Positions 1 to 7,283 of a DNA stretch of 64,000 nucleotides are shown in pieces (the stretch's first letter is position 1; each line of letters starts with the position of its first letter). The stretch is from Pseudoglutamicibacter albus (GTDB lineage Bacteria > Actinomycetota > Actinomycetes > Actinomycetales > Micrococcaceae): NCBI RefSeq assembly GCF_022346425.1, contig NZ_JAKRCW010000002.1:1-64000 (forward strand), written 5' to 3'. The notes under the pieces were generated by a model that was not told where the DNA came from, did not search any database, and worked only from the letters and a program-made list of their open reading frames with translations. A program made the position numbers and the translations under genes.

Positions 1-1
1 G

Positions 2-205
2 CTCTCTGTAGCTCAAGAACGAGCGCTACGGGCGCAGTACGCGAAGCTCAACCCGGTCGAACTCACGCGTGACATTGTCCGGTATCAGGACATGCTCATC
101 ACCAAAGCCAGTTGGAAGACTGAGGTCCTCACAGCTGAGGTCGAAGACGCGAAACAGAACCGACGGAAACGACAAACCGGTGGGGTGAAACTCCATACTG
201 CCTAA
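2..205 (+). pseudogene. 3' end of a transposase/integrase-like gene (cut by window edge)
   Basis: An open frame runs in from the window edge and ends with TAA at 203-205, giving about 67 codons with no start codon. The peptide is helical and basic, with a KLNPVELTRDI stretch and a NRRKRQ tail. A 'LNPxxLxRxI' C-terminal helix is common in actinobacterial integrase-core (DDE) transposases, so I read it as the end of such a gene. Directly downstream lie two copies of a 27-29 nt sequence, as expected for transposase-binding sites at an element end. Family assignment is inference; whether the gene is intact upstream cannot be seen. Confidence 0.4.
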
Positions 206-207
206 GC

Positions 208-271
208 AGGGCTACGCGATCAATCTCTGTGAGGCACGATTAAGGCTACGCGATCAACTTGACATGAGGCA
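208..271. repeat. Two direct copies of a putative element-end repeat
   Basis: The sequence GGCTACGCGATCAA recurs at 208 and 243, and each copy ends in TGAGGCAC (to 235 and 271). The 35-bp spacing just after a transposase-like stop codon fits the repeated transposase-binding sites found at insertion-sequence ends. The rest of the gap, to 480, holds no supportable gene. Confidence 0.45.
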
Positions 272-480
272 CTACGTGGAGGCAGCGGGACACCGACCAG
301 GTGCCGCCACCGCGTGCGCCCGGTCCAGCTCGATCTGCCGCAACTCCAACGTGTCAGCAGCACCCGTAACGACTCGACCGCCTGCAACCCCGCCCTCGGG
401 TTAGTGCATGTTCGCCGCGACCTCGGCGACCCGTGAAGGCTTCAGAATGTCAAGTTAGGTTAGGCATCAATGGCTTGTCC

Positions 481-552
481 CGACGTCCTGGCGCATCCAC
501 CGGAAAGCGGAACGCGGACCCACCACATCAATGCAGTCCCGACACATTACAA
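481..552. repeat. Degenerate insertion-sequence end (left copy)
   Basis: Bases 481-520 align with 6781-6821, sharing CATCCACCG, AAGCGGAACGC and flanking bases; I count roughly 32 of 40 positions identical. The end of this block, TCCCGACACATTACAAACG at 535-553, recurs exactly at 6895-6913. Both copies lie in the same orientation, 6.3 kb apart, and bracket the accessory region. Confidence 0.55.
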
Positions 553-980
553 ACGCGGACCTAGCGGGAGGATTGTCGAAACTTGCCCCGCCGGTGACTC
601 AGATGGTGCGAGCACACCAGTCGATCCGCGCTGAACGGCGCAGGACGCACAGTCGGAGGCGCCATCCGCAGCGGGCGTCGCGAGCATCCGAAGACGTTCT
701 TCAACGAGCGGAAGCCGCCTATGCAGCGGGCGGGTCTCTGAAAGCCGTGGCCCGGCAAGTTGGTCTTGGACATGAGCGACTCTCTCGTTTCCTTCGGGAA
801 CGCGGTGTCGTCCTCCGGAACCACTCCCCGTCCAGCAGCGAGATTCGGCTGATGCGTGCCATGTATGACCAAGGGGCTTCCTTGGAGCGTGTGGGTGGTA
901 AGTTCGGATACACGGTCGGGACAGTCCGCAAACACTTACTCATCGCCGGCGTCATGATTTGCGACACGCACGGCCGTTAA
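531..980 (+). CDS. Small helix-turn-helix protein (recombinase-associated type)
   Basis: A 149-aa basic protein whose second half holds two successive helix-turn-helix-like units: AAGGSLKAVARQVGLGHERL near residues 65-85, and a second around residues 108-135 (QGASLERVGGKFGYTVGTV). Paired units of this kind occur in small actinobacterial DNA-binding proteins encoded beside serine recombinases and insertion sequences. The first residues are encoded by the degenerate insertion-sequence end, so the annotated start may be an accident of that insertion. ATG at 603 is an alternative that keeps both units. It sits among scraps of mobile elements and may itself be a remnant. It probably binds DNA; nothing visible shows its target. 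Confidence 0.45.
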   Translation: MQSRHITNADLAGGLSKLAPPVTQMVRAHQSIRAERRRTHSRRRHPQRASRASEDVLQRAEAAYAAGGSLKAVARQVGLGHERLSRFLRERGVVLRNHSPSSSEIRLMRAMYDQGASLERVGGKFGYTVGTVRKHLLIAGVMICDTHGR

Positions 981-1245
981 GCAGTCCAGAAGGCAGCAGG
1001 ACCATCGCCAATCCCGAGACACGTGACGCTTTGCCAGTTTCAACCTCACCGCCCAGGTGAGCGCGTGGTTGCATCTCGTGAACCTCGTCGCCAGATAGAA
1101 AGCACACCCCAAGGGATGGGTCTATCCTAACGGGACTTTGGGCTGTTCGATACGGCCAGGTATCGCCCGGCGTCGGCGCCATTCGAGTCGCGTGCGCCCG
1201 GTCGTGCCAGGAAATGCCGGTGCGGCGCGTGATAGCGTCGAGCAC

Positions 1246-1617
1246 ATGGACACGTTGACTCTGCCCGCCCTGTGTGCGCTCGAGCGTCAGGGATGGGATG
1301 CGCTGTGCAATCAGACCGGATCGTCTTTCTACGGATCTCTGATGACCAAAGACGCCGTCATGGTCCTCGTGAATGGCTTCACGATGGACAGGGACACCGT
1401 GGTCGCGTCCCTCGACCAGGCGCCGGCATGGGACAGCTACACGATCAGCGACGAGCGGATCGTCCGCGTAGGAGCGGAAGCGGCAGCGCTGGTGTACCGG
1501 GCCACAGCTCAGCGCGCGGGCGAAGAGCCCTTCGAGGCGACCATGACAAGCGTGTACGTCAGATCGGCCGACGGCCCTCGTCTCGCGCTCTACACCCAGA
1601 CGACAGCAACGCACTGA
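1246..1617 (+). CDS. NTF2-like (SnoaL/DUF4440-type) protein
   Basis: A 123-aa protein from ATG 1246. A longer frame opens at 1138, but its first 36 residues are arginine-rich and unlike the rest, so I prefer the internal ATG. The pattern fits the NTF2-like alpha+beta fold: an N-terminal helix (LCALERQGWDALC), a FYGSLMTKDAVMVL strand region, then strands with YTISDERIVRVG and AALVYRATAQRAG. Such proteins are small cone-shaped folds used as enzymes or binding domains, and the substrate cannot be read from sequence. No clear Shine-Dalgarno sequence is seen and no operon partner lies nearby. It is flanked by about 260 bases (981-1245) and 196 bases (1618-1813) in which I see no gene. Confidence 0.55.
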   Translation: MDTLTLPALCALERQGWDALCNQTGSSFYGSLMTKDAVMVLVNGFTMDRDTVVASLDQAPAWDSYTISDERIVRVGAEAAALVYRATAQRAGEEPFEATMTSVYVRSADGPRLALYTQTTATH

Positions 1618-1813
1618 TCTGACACTGAACGCGAGCAAGTCCGAGCCGTACACAGCCAGTCTCGCCCTGCTGGGAGGATAAAGACGATGCCCCACCCAGC
1701 GCCATAGGCATCCCTCGTCGCTAGACGGGAAGCACACCCCAGCAGTTGCGTTGTTCCTCCCTCGATCTAATGGCGTTCAGCAGTCCCGGTTGAGTCGCGG
1801 TGCCTCTGGGTGA

Positions 1814-2389
1814 CTACCACGCGGGCAGTTCACCGCGGCGGGGCGCATCTTCTTCGGTGACCGAGTCAGCATCCTCCAGTGGGTTGGCCTGCTCATCGCT
1901 CTGGTTGGCGTCGCCTTGAGCGTGAGAGGCATCAGCGCAGCGGGGGTGGGAGGCGTGGGCCTGGTGGTAGTGAGCCTGCTGGGACTGTCCATGGCCTCAT
2001 TGCTGGAACGCTCGTGGAAGCCCCAGGTGCCCGTGGTGACCAGCCTGACCGTGCAAGTGAGCGTTGCGGCCGTGATCTTCAGCGGCATAGCCCTCCTGAC
2101 CGACGGGCTCGCAGTGCAGGTCACGGGGGTACTGGTGCTGGCAATCAGCTGGCTGGTTCTCCTGTCTGGCCTCGGCGGCTACGCCACGTTCATCTGGTGC
2201 CTACGCCAGGTGGGAGCCACCAGGACCAGCACTCTGCTCTACCTGACTGCACCGGTCACAATGCTGTGGGCGTGGTCCTTCTTCGGACAGCAGCCCTCGC
2301 TCCTGCAGTGGATTGGGCTTGCGGTCGTCCTGGGTGGCGTCGGCCTCGCGACCAGACGCACCAACCATCGTGAGGAAGACACGGCCTGA
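1814..2389 (+). pseudogene. EamA/DMT-family transporter, N-terminal half missing
   Basis: After an in-frame TGA at 1811, a frame of 191 codons runs to 2389. It begins inside the end of a first EamA repeat (FFGDRVSILQWVGLLIALVG), then carries a full second EamA repeat of about five hydrophobic helices ending in FFGQQPSLLQWIGLAVVLGG. The two 'FFGxxxSxLQW' ends are the internal duplication typical of ten-helix drug/metabolite exporters of about 300 residues. Roughly 110 residues and the start codon are gone. TTG at 1916 could initiate only the second half. I judge it non-functional, or at best a half-transporter. The break near 1811 and the recombinase scrap directly downstream point to deletion during mobile-element turnover. 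Confidence 0.75.
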
Positions 2390-2579
2390 CCGCCGGCCCT
2401 TCGTCGACGCCGAGACCAGGCTGCGAGTCCAAACCAACCTCGACGCCAACAACGCCCGCGGCGAACGACCACCCCAGAAGTACGACCACTACCTCAAAGG
2501 CGTCCTGTGGTGCGCCGGCGGAGCTAAGCTCATGATCGAAGGCCCTCGCGAACATGAACTGCTCCCCACTAGTCGGTAA
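2388..2579 (+). pseudogene. Serine recombinase scrap
   Basis: This frame overlaps the end of the broken transporter and encodes RPFVDAETRLRVQTNL, then GERPPQKYDHYLKGVLWC. It matches the part of large serine recombinases just before the zinc ribbon, where 'LVxxETFxxVQxxL' and 'HYLKGxLxCGxCG' are characteristic. Only one cysteine of the ribbon survives (VLWCAGGAKLM) and the frame stops soon after. No catalytic resolvase domain precedes it. It is a fragment of about 60 codons from a phage or integrative-element recombinase. Confidence 0.65.
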
Positions 2580-2616
2580 CTGATTTCTCAGTCCAACTAA
2601 TGGGAAGCAGTTCAGT

Positions 2617-2640
2617 GGAACGATGTCCCGACACATTACA
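2617..2640. repeat. Copy of the GAACGATGTCCCGACACATTACA element end
   Basis: GAACGATGTCCCGACACAT followed by TACA also occurs at 6887-6909. This is a solo end with no transposase beside it, so it marks a past insertion or recombination. Confidence 0.6.
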
Positions 2641-2710
2641 GTCCGCAGCAAGTACTTGTAGCCATCACCAGCCGACATCACCCGCATCGACATCGTCAGC
2701 CAAACCACCC

Positions 2711-2735
2711 CTCACCTGGCCGTCACACAGGTGAG
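2711..2735. terminator. Weak hairpin downstream of the WYL regulator
   Basis: CTCACCTG (2711-2718) pairs with CAGGTGAG (2728-2735). It lies 100 bases past the 3' end of the minus-strand WYL gene. There is no T-run, so termination is only possible. Confidence 0.3.
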
Positions 2736-2837
2736 CCGGAGCCTCCTAACCTCGATCTGCAAGAGGCCTGGCAGCTCCAGATGGTGGCTACAGCCGGCTG
2801 AGATCAGGGTGCTCAGAGGCGCCTGTACGGAGCAGGA

Positions 2838-3809
2838 TCACGAGCGGTAGAGCGTGGCGACCTGATCGATGTGGTCCAGGAGCTTGGCTTTGATGTCGTC
2901 GGGGGCTTCGATGCGCACGTCCGAGCCGAGGCGTAGCAGGACGGTGACCGCGTGCAGGTCGTCCGTGAACTCCAGGCGCACGGGCCGCCACCCCTCACCC
3001 GGTGGGCTCCCGGACGCATCCATCGGCTTGGTGCGGATACTCCACTCGCGCGCGTCGTCCCACCGTGCGGCCAGGAGCCAGGCATCAACACTCACAGGAG
3101 TGAACTGGTCGAGAAACCGGCCGCGGTGCTCTCGCCATGCTTGGGCCACATCCAGGTCAGGTCCGGAGCACGGTTCAGCCAACGGGGCGGCGTGCTCGAT
3201 ACGGACTGCCTTGAAGAACCGCACCGTTCCCTCGGTGCTGGCGCATAGATACCAGTCGCTGCCGGCCGACACCAGACCATGTGGCTCCACGATCAGCTCA
3301 TGTGCACGTGTGGCTTGGCGTGAGCGATAGGTCAGCTGCAACCGCTGACGGGCGAACACGCAGGCTTCGAGGATTGCGAATGCCTCCCCAGGTTGCAACG
3401 CATCAGGTTGCGGCAACCAGCCCTGAGGATCAATCACGATCCGCGACGCAACCTCCAGGCTCTGGTTACGATGGGCGTCGGGAACCGCAGCCAGCAGCTT
3501 ACGCAGCCCCGAGGCGAACGCGTCACCCAAGCCAATCGAATCAGGGCCCCACGATGAGATCGCGGAGAACAACGCGCGGCTCTCGTCCTCAGATAGCGCT
3601 GTGACATCGGTGCGGTAGCCCGGCATCAGGCGGACACCGCCGTGGGGGCCGCGCTCGCAGTACACCGGCACCCCGGCAGCCGAAAGTGCCTCCACATCCC
3701 GCAGCACGGTACGACGCGACACCTCCAGGCGCTGCGCCAACTCTGCCGTCGAAAGCCCGCCATGGGTACGCAGCAGCCAGATCATCGACAACAACCGATC
3801 CGCTCGCAT
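2838..3809 (-). CDS. WYL-domain transcriptional regulator (YafY type)
   Basis: A 323-aa protein starting MRADRLLSMIWLL. An upstream ATG would add 13 residues before this typical family start, so the inner ATG was chosen. Residues 5-60 form a winged helix-turn-helix (STAELAQRLEVSRRTVLRDV). A WYL domain covers about residues 140-210, with the W-Y-L triad at 186-188. A C-terminal WCX-like part follows. WYL regulators are one-component regulators that bind ligands or nucleic acid through the WYL domain. It is transcribed away from the VOC gene at 3922 across a 112-bp shared promoter region, so control of that neighbour is likely but inferred. It is full length for the family. Confidence 0.88.
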   Translation of the reverse strand: MRADRLLSMIWLLRTHGGLSTAELAQRLEVSRRTVLRDVEALSAAGVPVYCERGPHGGVRLMPGYRTDVTALSEDESRALFSAISSWGPDSIGLGDAFASGLRKLLAAVPDAHRNQSLEVASRIVIDPQGWLPQPDALQPGEAFAILEACVFARQRLQLTYRSRQATRAHELIVEPHGLVSAGSDWYLCASTEGTVRFFKAVRIEHAAPLAEPCSGPDLDVAQAWREHRGRFLDQFTPVSVDAWLLAARWDDAREWSIRTKPMDASGSPPGEGWRPVRLEFTDDLHAVTVLLRLGSDVRIEAPDDIKAKLLDHIDQVATLYRS

Positions 3810-3921
3810 GCCCCAATACTCGCACAGATACATGACAGAAGATGTCACCTATCACCCGTAGCTTCGTAAAAGCGTAACGACAAAATCGTCCCCAAAAGGG
3901 GCGCTCACAGAGAGAGAAGCT

Positions 3922-4305
3922 ATGACCGCCTTCGCACCCACTAGCGTGATTCTCTACGTCACCGACGTCGAGGCCAGCACCATCTTCTACCGTCAAGCCC
4001 TGAATAAGGAGCCCATCGAGACCTTCAAAGACTTCGCAGTGTTCGCCCTCACCGACAATGTCATCATCGGTCTGCAGACCCGCGACCAGATCGACCCCGC
4101 CGCCACCGGCACACCAGGCAGCGTCGAACTATCCATGAGCTACGCCACCCACGATGATGTCGACCAGCTTTACCACGATTGGACAACCCTCGGCTTTCCG
4201 ATCGCGCTGGAACCCACCACCCTGGAGTTCGGCTATACGTTCGTCGCCACTGACCCCGACGGGCACCGCCTCCGCGTCTGCGCCACCGACCCCACTAATC
4301 TTTAG
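3922..4305 (+). CDS. VOC (glyoxalase/bleomycin-resistance fold) protein
   Basis: A 127-aa protein with the single-module vicinal-oxygen-chelate pattern: SVILYVTDVEASTIFY near residues 8-23, then GYTFVATDPDGHRLRVC near the C-terminus. A good Shine-Dalgarno (AGAGAGAAG) precedes ATG 3922. Family members are dioxygenases, isomerases or antibiotic-binding proteins working as dimers with a metal. The substrate cannot be told here. Divergent pairing with the WYL regulator suggests an inducible detoxification or resistance pair; that is inference. Confidence 0.82.
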   Translation: MTAFAPTSVILYVTDVEASTIFYRQALNKEPIETFKDFAVFALTDNVIIGLQTRDQIDPAATGTPGSVELSMSYATHDDVDQLYHDWTTLGFPIALEPTTLEFGYTFVATDPDGHRLRVCATDPTNL

Positions 4306-4335
4306 GGGTCTTGCGGGCATTCCCTCGCCTCGCCC

Positions 4336-4956
4336 TCAAAGCGCACCCGGCTTGGAGGGCGAGGCGAGGAGAGCGCTGATTCCGTCGGCAAGGATCTCCT
4401 GCGGGCTGATGTGGTGCTGCGCGTGGAGTCGCGCGTAGGCCGGAGCTTGCTCAGGGTCGATGGTGACATGCTTCTCGTCAGGCGCCATCGGAGCAGTTAG
4501 AGCGGAACCGATCACCAAATTGGATAGTCGGTAGGCAGTGCCGAGCGGGTCCGGGGTGCCTGTTTGTTCGAGTAGGACGCACATTCGCTCAGAAAGGGCC
4601 AGGTACGCCGGGCCCCTGGGAGCGCGCATACCGATGACCCGACCGGCCCACCGGTGGGCTGTGAGGTGCGCGAAGAAGGCCTGCATCAGGGCAGGCAGGT
4701 CAGCGTTACGGATCGAGTCGGACATGACCGGATCGTCTGCAAGCGCTGTGTCGAGGGCGAGGTCGAACAGATCGTCGACGGATTCGACGCGGGAGTACAG
4801 GCTGGCTGGAGCGACACCCACCTGTTGCGCCACAGATCGCAGGGTGAGAGCCCTCAACCCGCCTTCGTCCAGTAACCCTACCGATGCCCTCGCAACCTCC
4901 CCGATGTCCACTGCGCGGAGACGTTGCACAGGTTTGCGGTGTTCCCAGTAGCTCAC
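4336..4956 (-). CDS. TetR-family transcriptional regulator
   Basis: A 206-aa protein with a helix-turn-helix at about residues 23-65 (LTLRSVAQQVGVAPASLYSR, then VESVDDLFDLAL). A helical ligand-binding and dimer domain follows (AFFAHLTAHRWAGRVIG and onward), with the length and layout of TetR_C repressors. It is divergent from the GNAT acetyltransferase at 5016, and the 59-bp spacer is AT-rich for this sequence (CTATCCATTCTATGTTAGG), as expected of overlapping promoters and an operator. It probably represses itself and the acetyltransferase. Confidence 0.85.
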   Translation of the reverse strand: MSYWEHRKPVQRLRAVDIGEVARASVGLLDEGGLRALTLRSVAQQVGVAPASLYSRVESVDDLFDLALDTALADDPVMSDSIRNADLPALMQAFFAHLTAHRWAGRVIGMRAPRGPAYLALSERMCVLLEQTGTPDPLGTAYRLSNLVIGSALTAPMAPDEKHVTIDPEQAPAYARLHAQHHISPQEILADGISALLASPSKPGAL

Positions 4957-5015
4957 CCCACCAGCCTAACCAAACACGCTTCAGTTAGCTATCCATTCTA
5001 TGTTAGGTTTAGCGC

Positions 5016-5630
5016 ATGCTGGATGCCACCACCCTCCCGATCACCTTTGAGAACACTCGCCTACGCCCCCTCTCTGAGCTGGACGCAGACGCGTATGCAG
5101 CCGGAACCAAGGACGAAGCTGTGCGGCGCTTCGGCCACCTGCCTGAGCCCGACTACACTCCCGACTCCGTGCGACGGATGATCCGTGAAGAGGCCGCTGT
5201 GGGCCTGTCGACCGGCACGCTGGCAGTCCTCGCACTTGCTGACACCGAGACTGACAGGTTCGTGGGCTCCATGGTGCTCTTCGACGTCAGCTCCGAGGCG
5301 GCCGAGGTCGGGTTCTGGATTCATCCCGATGCACGCGGAGAAGGGCATGCCCGTCGAGGCCTGGAGTTGGCGTCGCGTCTCGCACGCAACAGTGGACTGC
5401 GAACCTTGACAGCACGCACGCTCCTGGAGAACAAGGCCTCCCAGCGGTGCTTGACGAACGCAGGGTTCCATGAGGTCGAGCGAGCCGTCGGGACCACGCC
5501 CGCAGGACAGCGCGAGGAACTATTCCATTACCGGCGCGCTCTCAAGCCCAACGCGCCAGAATCGGACAGATCGAGGACGCCTCCCAGACGGCTGAGTACC
5601 ACGATGTTCTCCAGCAAGAAGCCGACCTGA
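5016..5630 (+). CDS. GNAT N-acetyltransferase with a foreign C-terminal tail
   Basis: A 204-aa frame. Residues 9-175 form a RimJ-like GNAT domain with the acetyl-CoA loop RGEGHAR at 107-113 and the typical terminal strand ELFHYRRAL. Family members normally end about there. The last 29 residues (from KPNAPES) are proline/serine-rich and are encoded by DNA that, in another frame, belongs to a conjugation-gene remnant (5540-5821). The native stop was therefore probably lost at a recombination join near 5540. The enzyme would acetylate an amine on a protein or small molecule; the substrate is unknown. It is divergent from a TetR regulator. Confidence 0.82.
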   Translation: MLDATTLPITFENTRLRPLSELDADAYAAGTKDEAVRRFGHLPEPDYTPDSVRRMIREEAAVGLSTGTLAVLALADTETDRFVGSMVLFDVSSEAAEVGFWIHPDARGEGHARRGLELASRLARNSGLRTLTARTLLENKASQRCLTNAGFHEVERAVGTTPAGQREELFHYRRALKPNAPESDRSRTPPRRLSTTMFSSKKPT

Positions 5631-5821
5631 CCGCCGGGCACGGGGTGCTGCGCTACACCGGCCTCATCGCCGTCACCGCCCCCACGATCGAAGACCTCGA
5701 CGCCCACTTCGCCGCCCTCGAACAAGCCGCCATCCAAGCCAACTGCGAAACCCGACTCCTCGCAGGACAACAAGCCAAAGCCTTCACCGCCGCAGCCCTC
5801 CCACTCTGCCGCCAGGTCTGA
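5540..5821 (+). pseudogene. 3' end of an SCO6880-family conjugation gene
   Basis: In frame 2, in-frame codons run to TGA at 5819-5821 and encode IGQIEDASQTAEYHDVLQQE, then TAGHGVLRYTGLIAVTAP, and finish AFTAAALPLCRQV. This resembles the C-terminus of SCO6880-type proteins, large membrane-associated components of actinobacterial conjugative (type IV-like) systems that lie upstream of the VirB4-like ATPase. No start and no upstream domain remain, and the frame overlaps the tail of the GNAT gene. It is good evidence that an integrative conjugative element once sat here. Confidence 0.7.
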
Positions 5822-5838
5822 CGATGACTAGGAAGGGG

Positions 5839-6216
5839 TCATTCGGGCACTGTGACGAGGCAAAAGGGATGGCCTGCGGGGTCAGCGTAGATGCGCCAGG
5901 CTTTCGGGCCTGGGTCCAAGACCTCAGTGAGTGGGTGGCCGCCTGCTGCTTCGACGGCGGCACATGCCTCCGAGAGGTCATCGACTAGCAGGTCAAGGTG
6001 AACCTGCAGCTCGCCTCTGTGGCCCGGCCACTGCGGGGGTTCGTAATCGGAGACGCGATGGAAAGAGAGGCGTCCGACAGGCTCCCAGTCCAGCGTCAAC
6101 CACTGGTCATCACCGGTGGCCGGTGCAAGATCCAGGACTTTCTGCCAGAAGAGTGCTTCCGCTGTGGGGTCCTTGCACTCAAAGACGAGTTGCGTGAAGC
6201 GTCCGATTGCTGGCAT
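5839..6216 (-). CDS. VOC-family protein
   Basis: A 125-aa protein beginning MPAIGRFTQLVFECKDPT and ending AWRIYADPAGHPFCLVTV, with the 'DPAGHPFCL' C-terminal signature of actinobacterial VOC proteins of the glyoxalase-like domain type. It is full length for a single-domain member. It is monocistronic, with scraps of mobile elements on both sides, and the substrate is unknown. It differs clearly from the VOC protein at 3922. Confidence 0.8.
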   Translation of the reverse strand: MPAIGRFTQLVFECKDPTAEALFWQKVLDLAPATGDDQWLTLDWEPVGRLSFHRVSDYEPPQWPGHRGELQVHLDLLVDDLSEACAAVEAAGGHPLTEVLDPGPKAWRIYADPAGHPFCLVTVPE

Positions 6217-6257
6217 GTCTCCATGTTAGGACGCATCACCTGACCAGCCGAACGGTT

Positions 6258-6467
6258 CTATCGGGGTGCAGGGTGCTCACCGCGTGCTGCCGGATCGATC
6301 GCATGGGCAAAGCGGGAGTTCATCGGGTCATGCAGGTCGAACCACTCGATCGCTGCGAGGTCGTCGACGTACGCTCGATACAGCTCAGGCCACGCTTCGC
6401 CAAGAACTTCGGTGTTGGTCGGTGTCGCGTAGCCCAGTGCATCGCTGGCGACGGGAACTGTCTGGTT
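6258..6467 (-). pseudogene. Orphan minus-strand coding remnant
   Basis: Reading the minus strand, 70 codons are open between a stop at 6468-6470 and TAG at 6258-6260. The peptide looks protein-like (ASDALGYATPTNTEVLGEAW, then DDLAAIEWFDLHDPMNSRFA) but has no start codon. Upstream it is cut exactly where insertion-sequence-like repeats begin. I do not recognise the family. It is best read as the 3' end of a gene truncated by an insertion. Confidence 0.4.
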
Positions 6468-6580
6468 TCACGACATCGTTCACCCCTCACCACCCCAACC
6501 CACCCACAGATCTCTCACGACACCCTTCCACCATGTCGCACGACATCCTTCACCCATCTGTCACGACATCGTTCCCACCA
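6468..6580. repeat. Four degenerate copies of a CACGACATCGTTCACC motif
   Basis: Related motifs start near 6469 (CACGACATCGTTCACCCCTC), 6512 (CACGACACCCTTCCACC), 6538 (CACGACATCCTTCACCC) and 6563 (CACGACATCGTTCCCACC). The core is the reverse complement of the GAACGATGTC motif in the element ends at 2617 and 6887, so this is probably an array of binding sites for the same transposase. Nothing gene-like is seen from here to the tRNA at 6914. Confidence 0.55.
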
Positions 6581-6776
6581 CTGCAAGGCCTGACCGGTCC
6601 ACCGACGCCCCCACGTCGAGGCACGGGGTGACGCAGAAACTAGCTGTCCAGCCAGCCGCGAACCGTAGCTACACCGGTGTACAGCAGCCGCAGCGGCAGC
6701 AGAATAGCCCCGGGAACACCGGCAACCGCCAGACTATAGACACTTTGCCCAGTCGTCTTTGCTAACCACATAAAGC

Positions 6777-6909
6777 GGAACGATGTCTTGACACATCCAC
6801 CGAAGAAGCGGAACGCAGGTCCCTCACAACAGTTCAGTCGCGACACATCAAAACCCCTGGGCATAAAAAATGTCGGGACATCGTGTGAACGATGTCCCGA
6901 CACATTACA
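6777..6909. repeat. Degenerate insertion-sequence end (right copy) with perfect inverted repeat
   Basis: GAACGATGTCTTGACACATC at 6778-6797 and GAACGATGTCCCGACACAT at 6887-6905 are two copies of the end motif. TGTCGGGACATCG (6871-6883) and CGATGTCCCGACA (6890-6902) form a perfect 13-bp inverted repeat with a 6-bp spacer. The block ends 4 bases before the 3' end of the tRNA gene. Confidence 0.6.
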
Positions 6910-6913
6910 AACG

Positions 6914-6986
6914 TGGAGGTAAGGGGATTCGAACCCCTGACCTTCTCCATGCCATGGAGACGCGCTACCAACTGCGCCATACCCCC
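6914..6986 (-). tRNA. tRNA-Ala(GGC)
   Basis: A 73-nt cloverleaf on the minus strand. The acceptor stem is GGGGGTA with TACCTCC (one G-U pair), the D-stem is GCGC/GCGC around AGTTGGTA, and the anticodon stem TCTCC/GGAGA has loop ATGGCAT. The T-stem is AGGGG/CCCCT with loop TTCGAAT. The anticodon is GGC, reading alanine GCC. CCA is not encoded. Its 3' end faces the accessory island at 1-6,900, the usual arrangement when a tRNA gene serves as an integration site. Confidence 0.95.
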
Positions 6987-7283
6987 GCAAAGCAGAAGCC
7001 ACAATAATTCACTTATAATTCCTGCGCTGTCCGCTCTGCCTGCAGGTCCTCACTGGACCGCGCCGCGGCGAACAGATGAAACCATACCACGCCCGATAGG
7101 CGAACCCAAACCGAACCCAAACCGGGCCCGAAACGAGCTCGCGCCCCACCCGCCTCTAACCCAAACTCAACCCGAAAACACACCCGTTTGACGCCGGAGC
7201 GCAACAGTCGCCGCGCAGCCGTCATCGCGCCATAGAATGGTGTGCGAATGGGCCGAAGTATCCGTTGAAGCTAGGGGAGAAGT

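Noticed and set aside
453-471. TTAGGTTAGGC resembling an iron box
   Set aside because: Only the left half matches; the right half does not, and no iron gene follows.
952-1737. A 261-codon minus-strand frame
   Set aside because: It is antisense to the NTF2-like gene, with odd composition and no recognisable features.
6468-6580. Regularly recurring CACGACATC motifs taken as a possible CRISPR array
   Set aside because: Copies are degenerate and spaced 25-43 bases unevenly, and there are no cas genes. They match insertion-sequence end motifs.
6640-7002. A 120-codon minus-strand frame
   Set aside because: It reads through the tRNA-Ala gene and the insertion-sequence ends.
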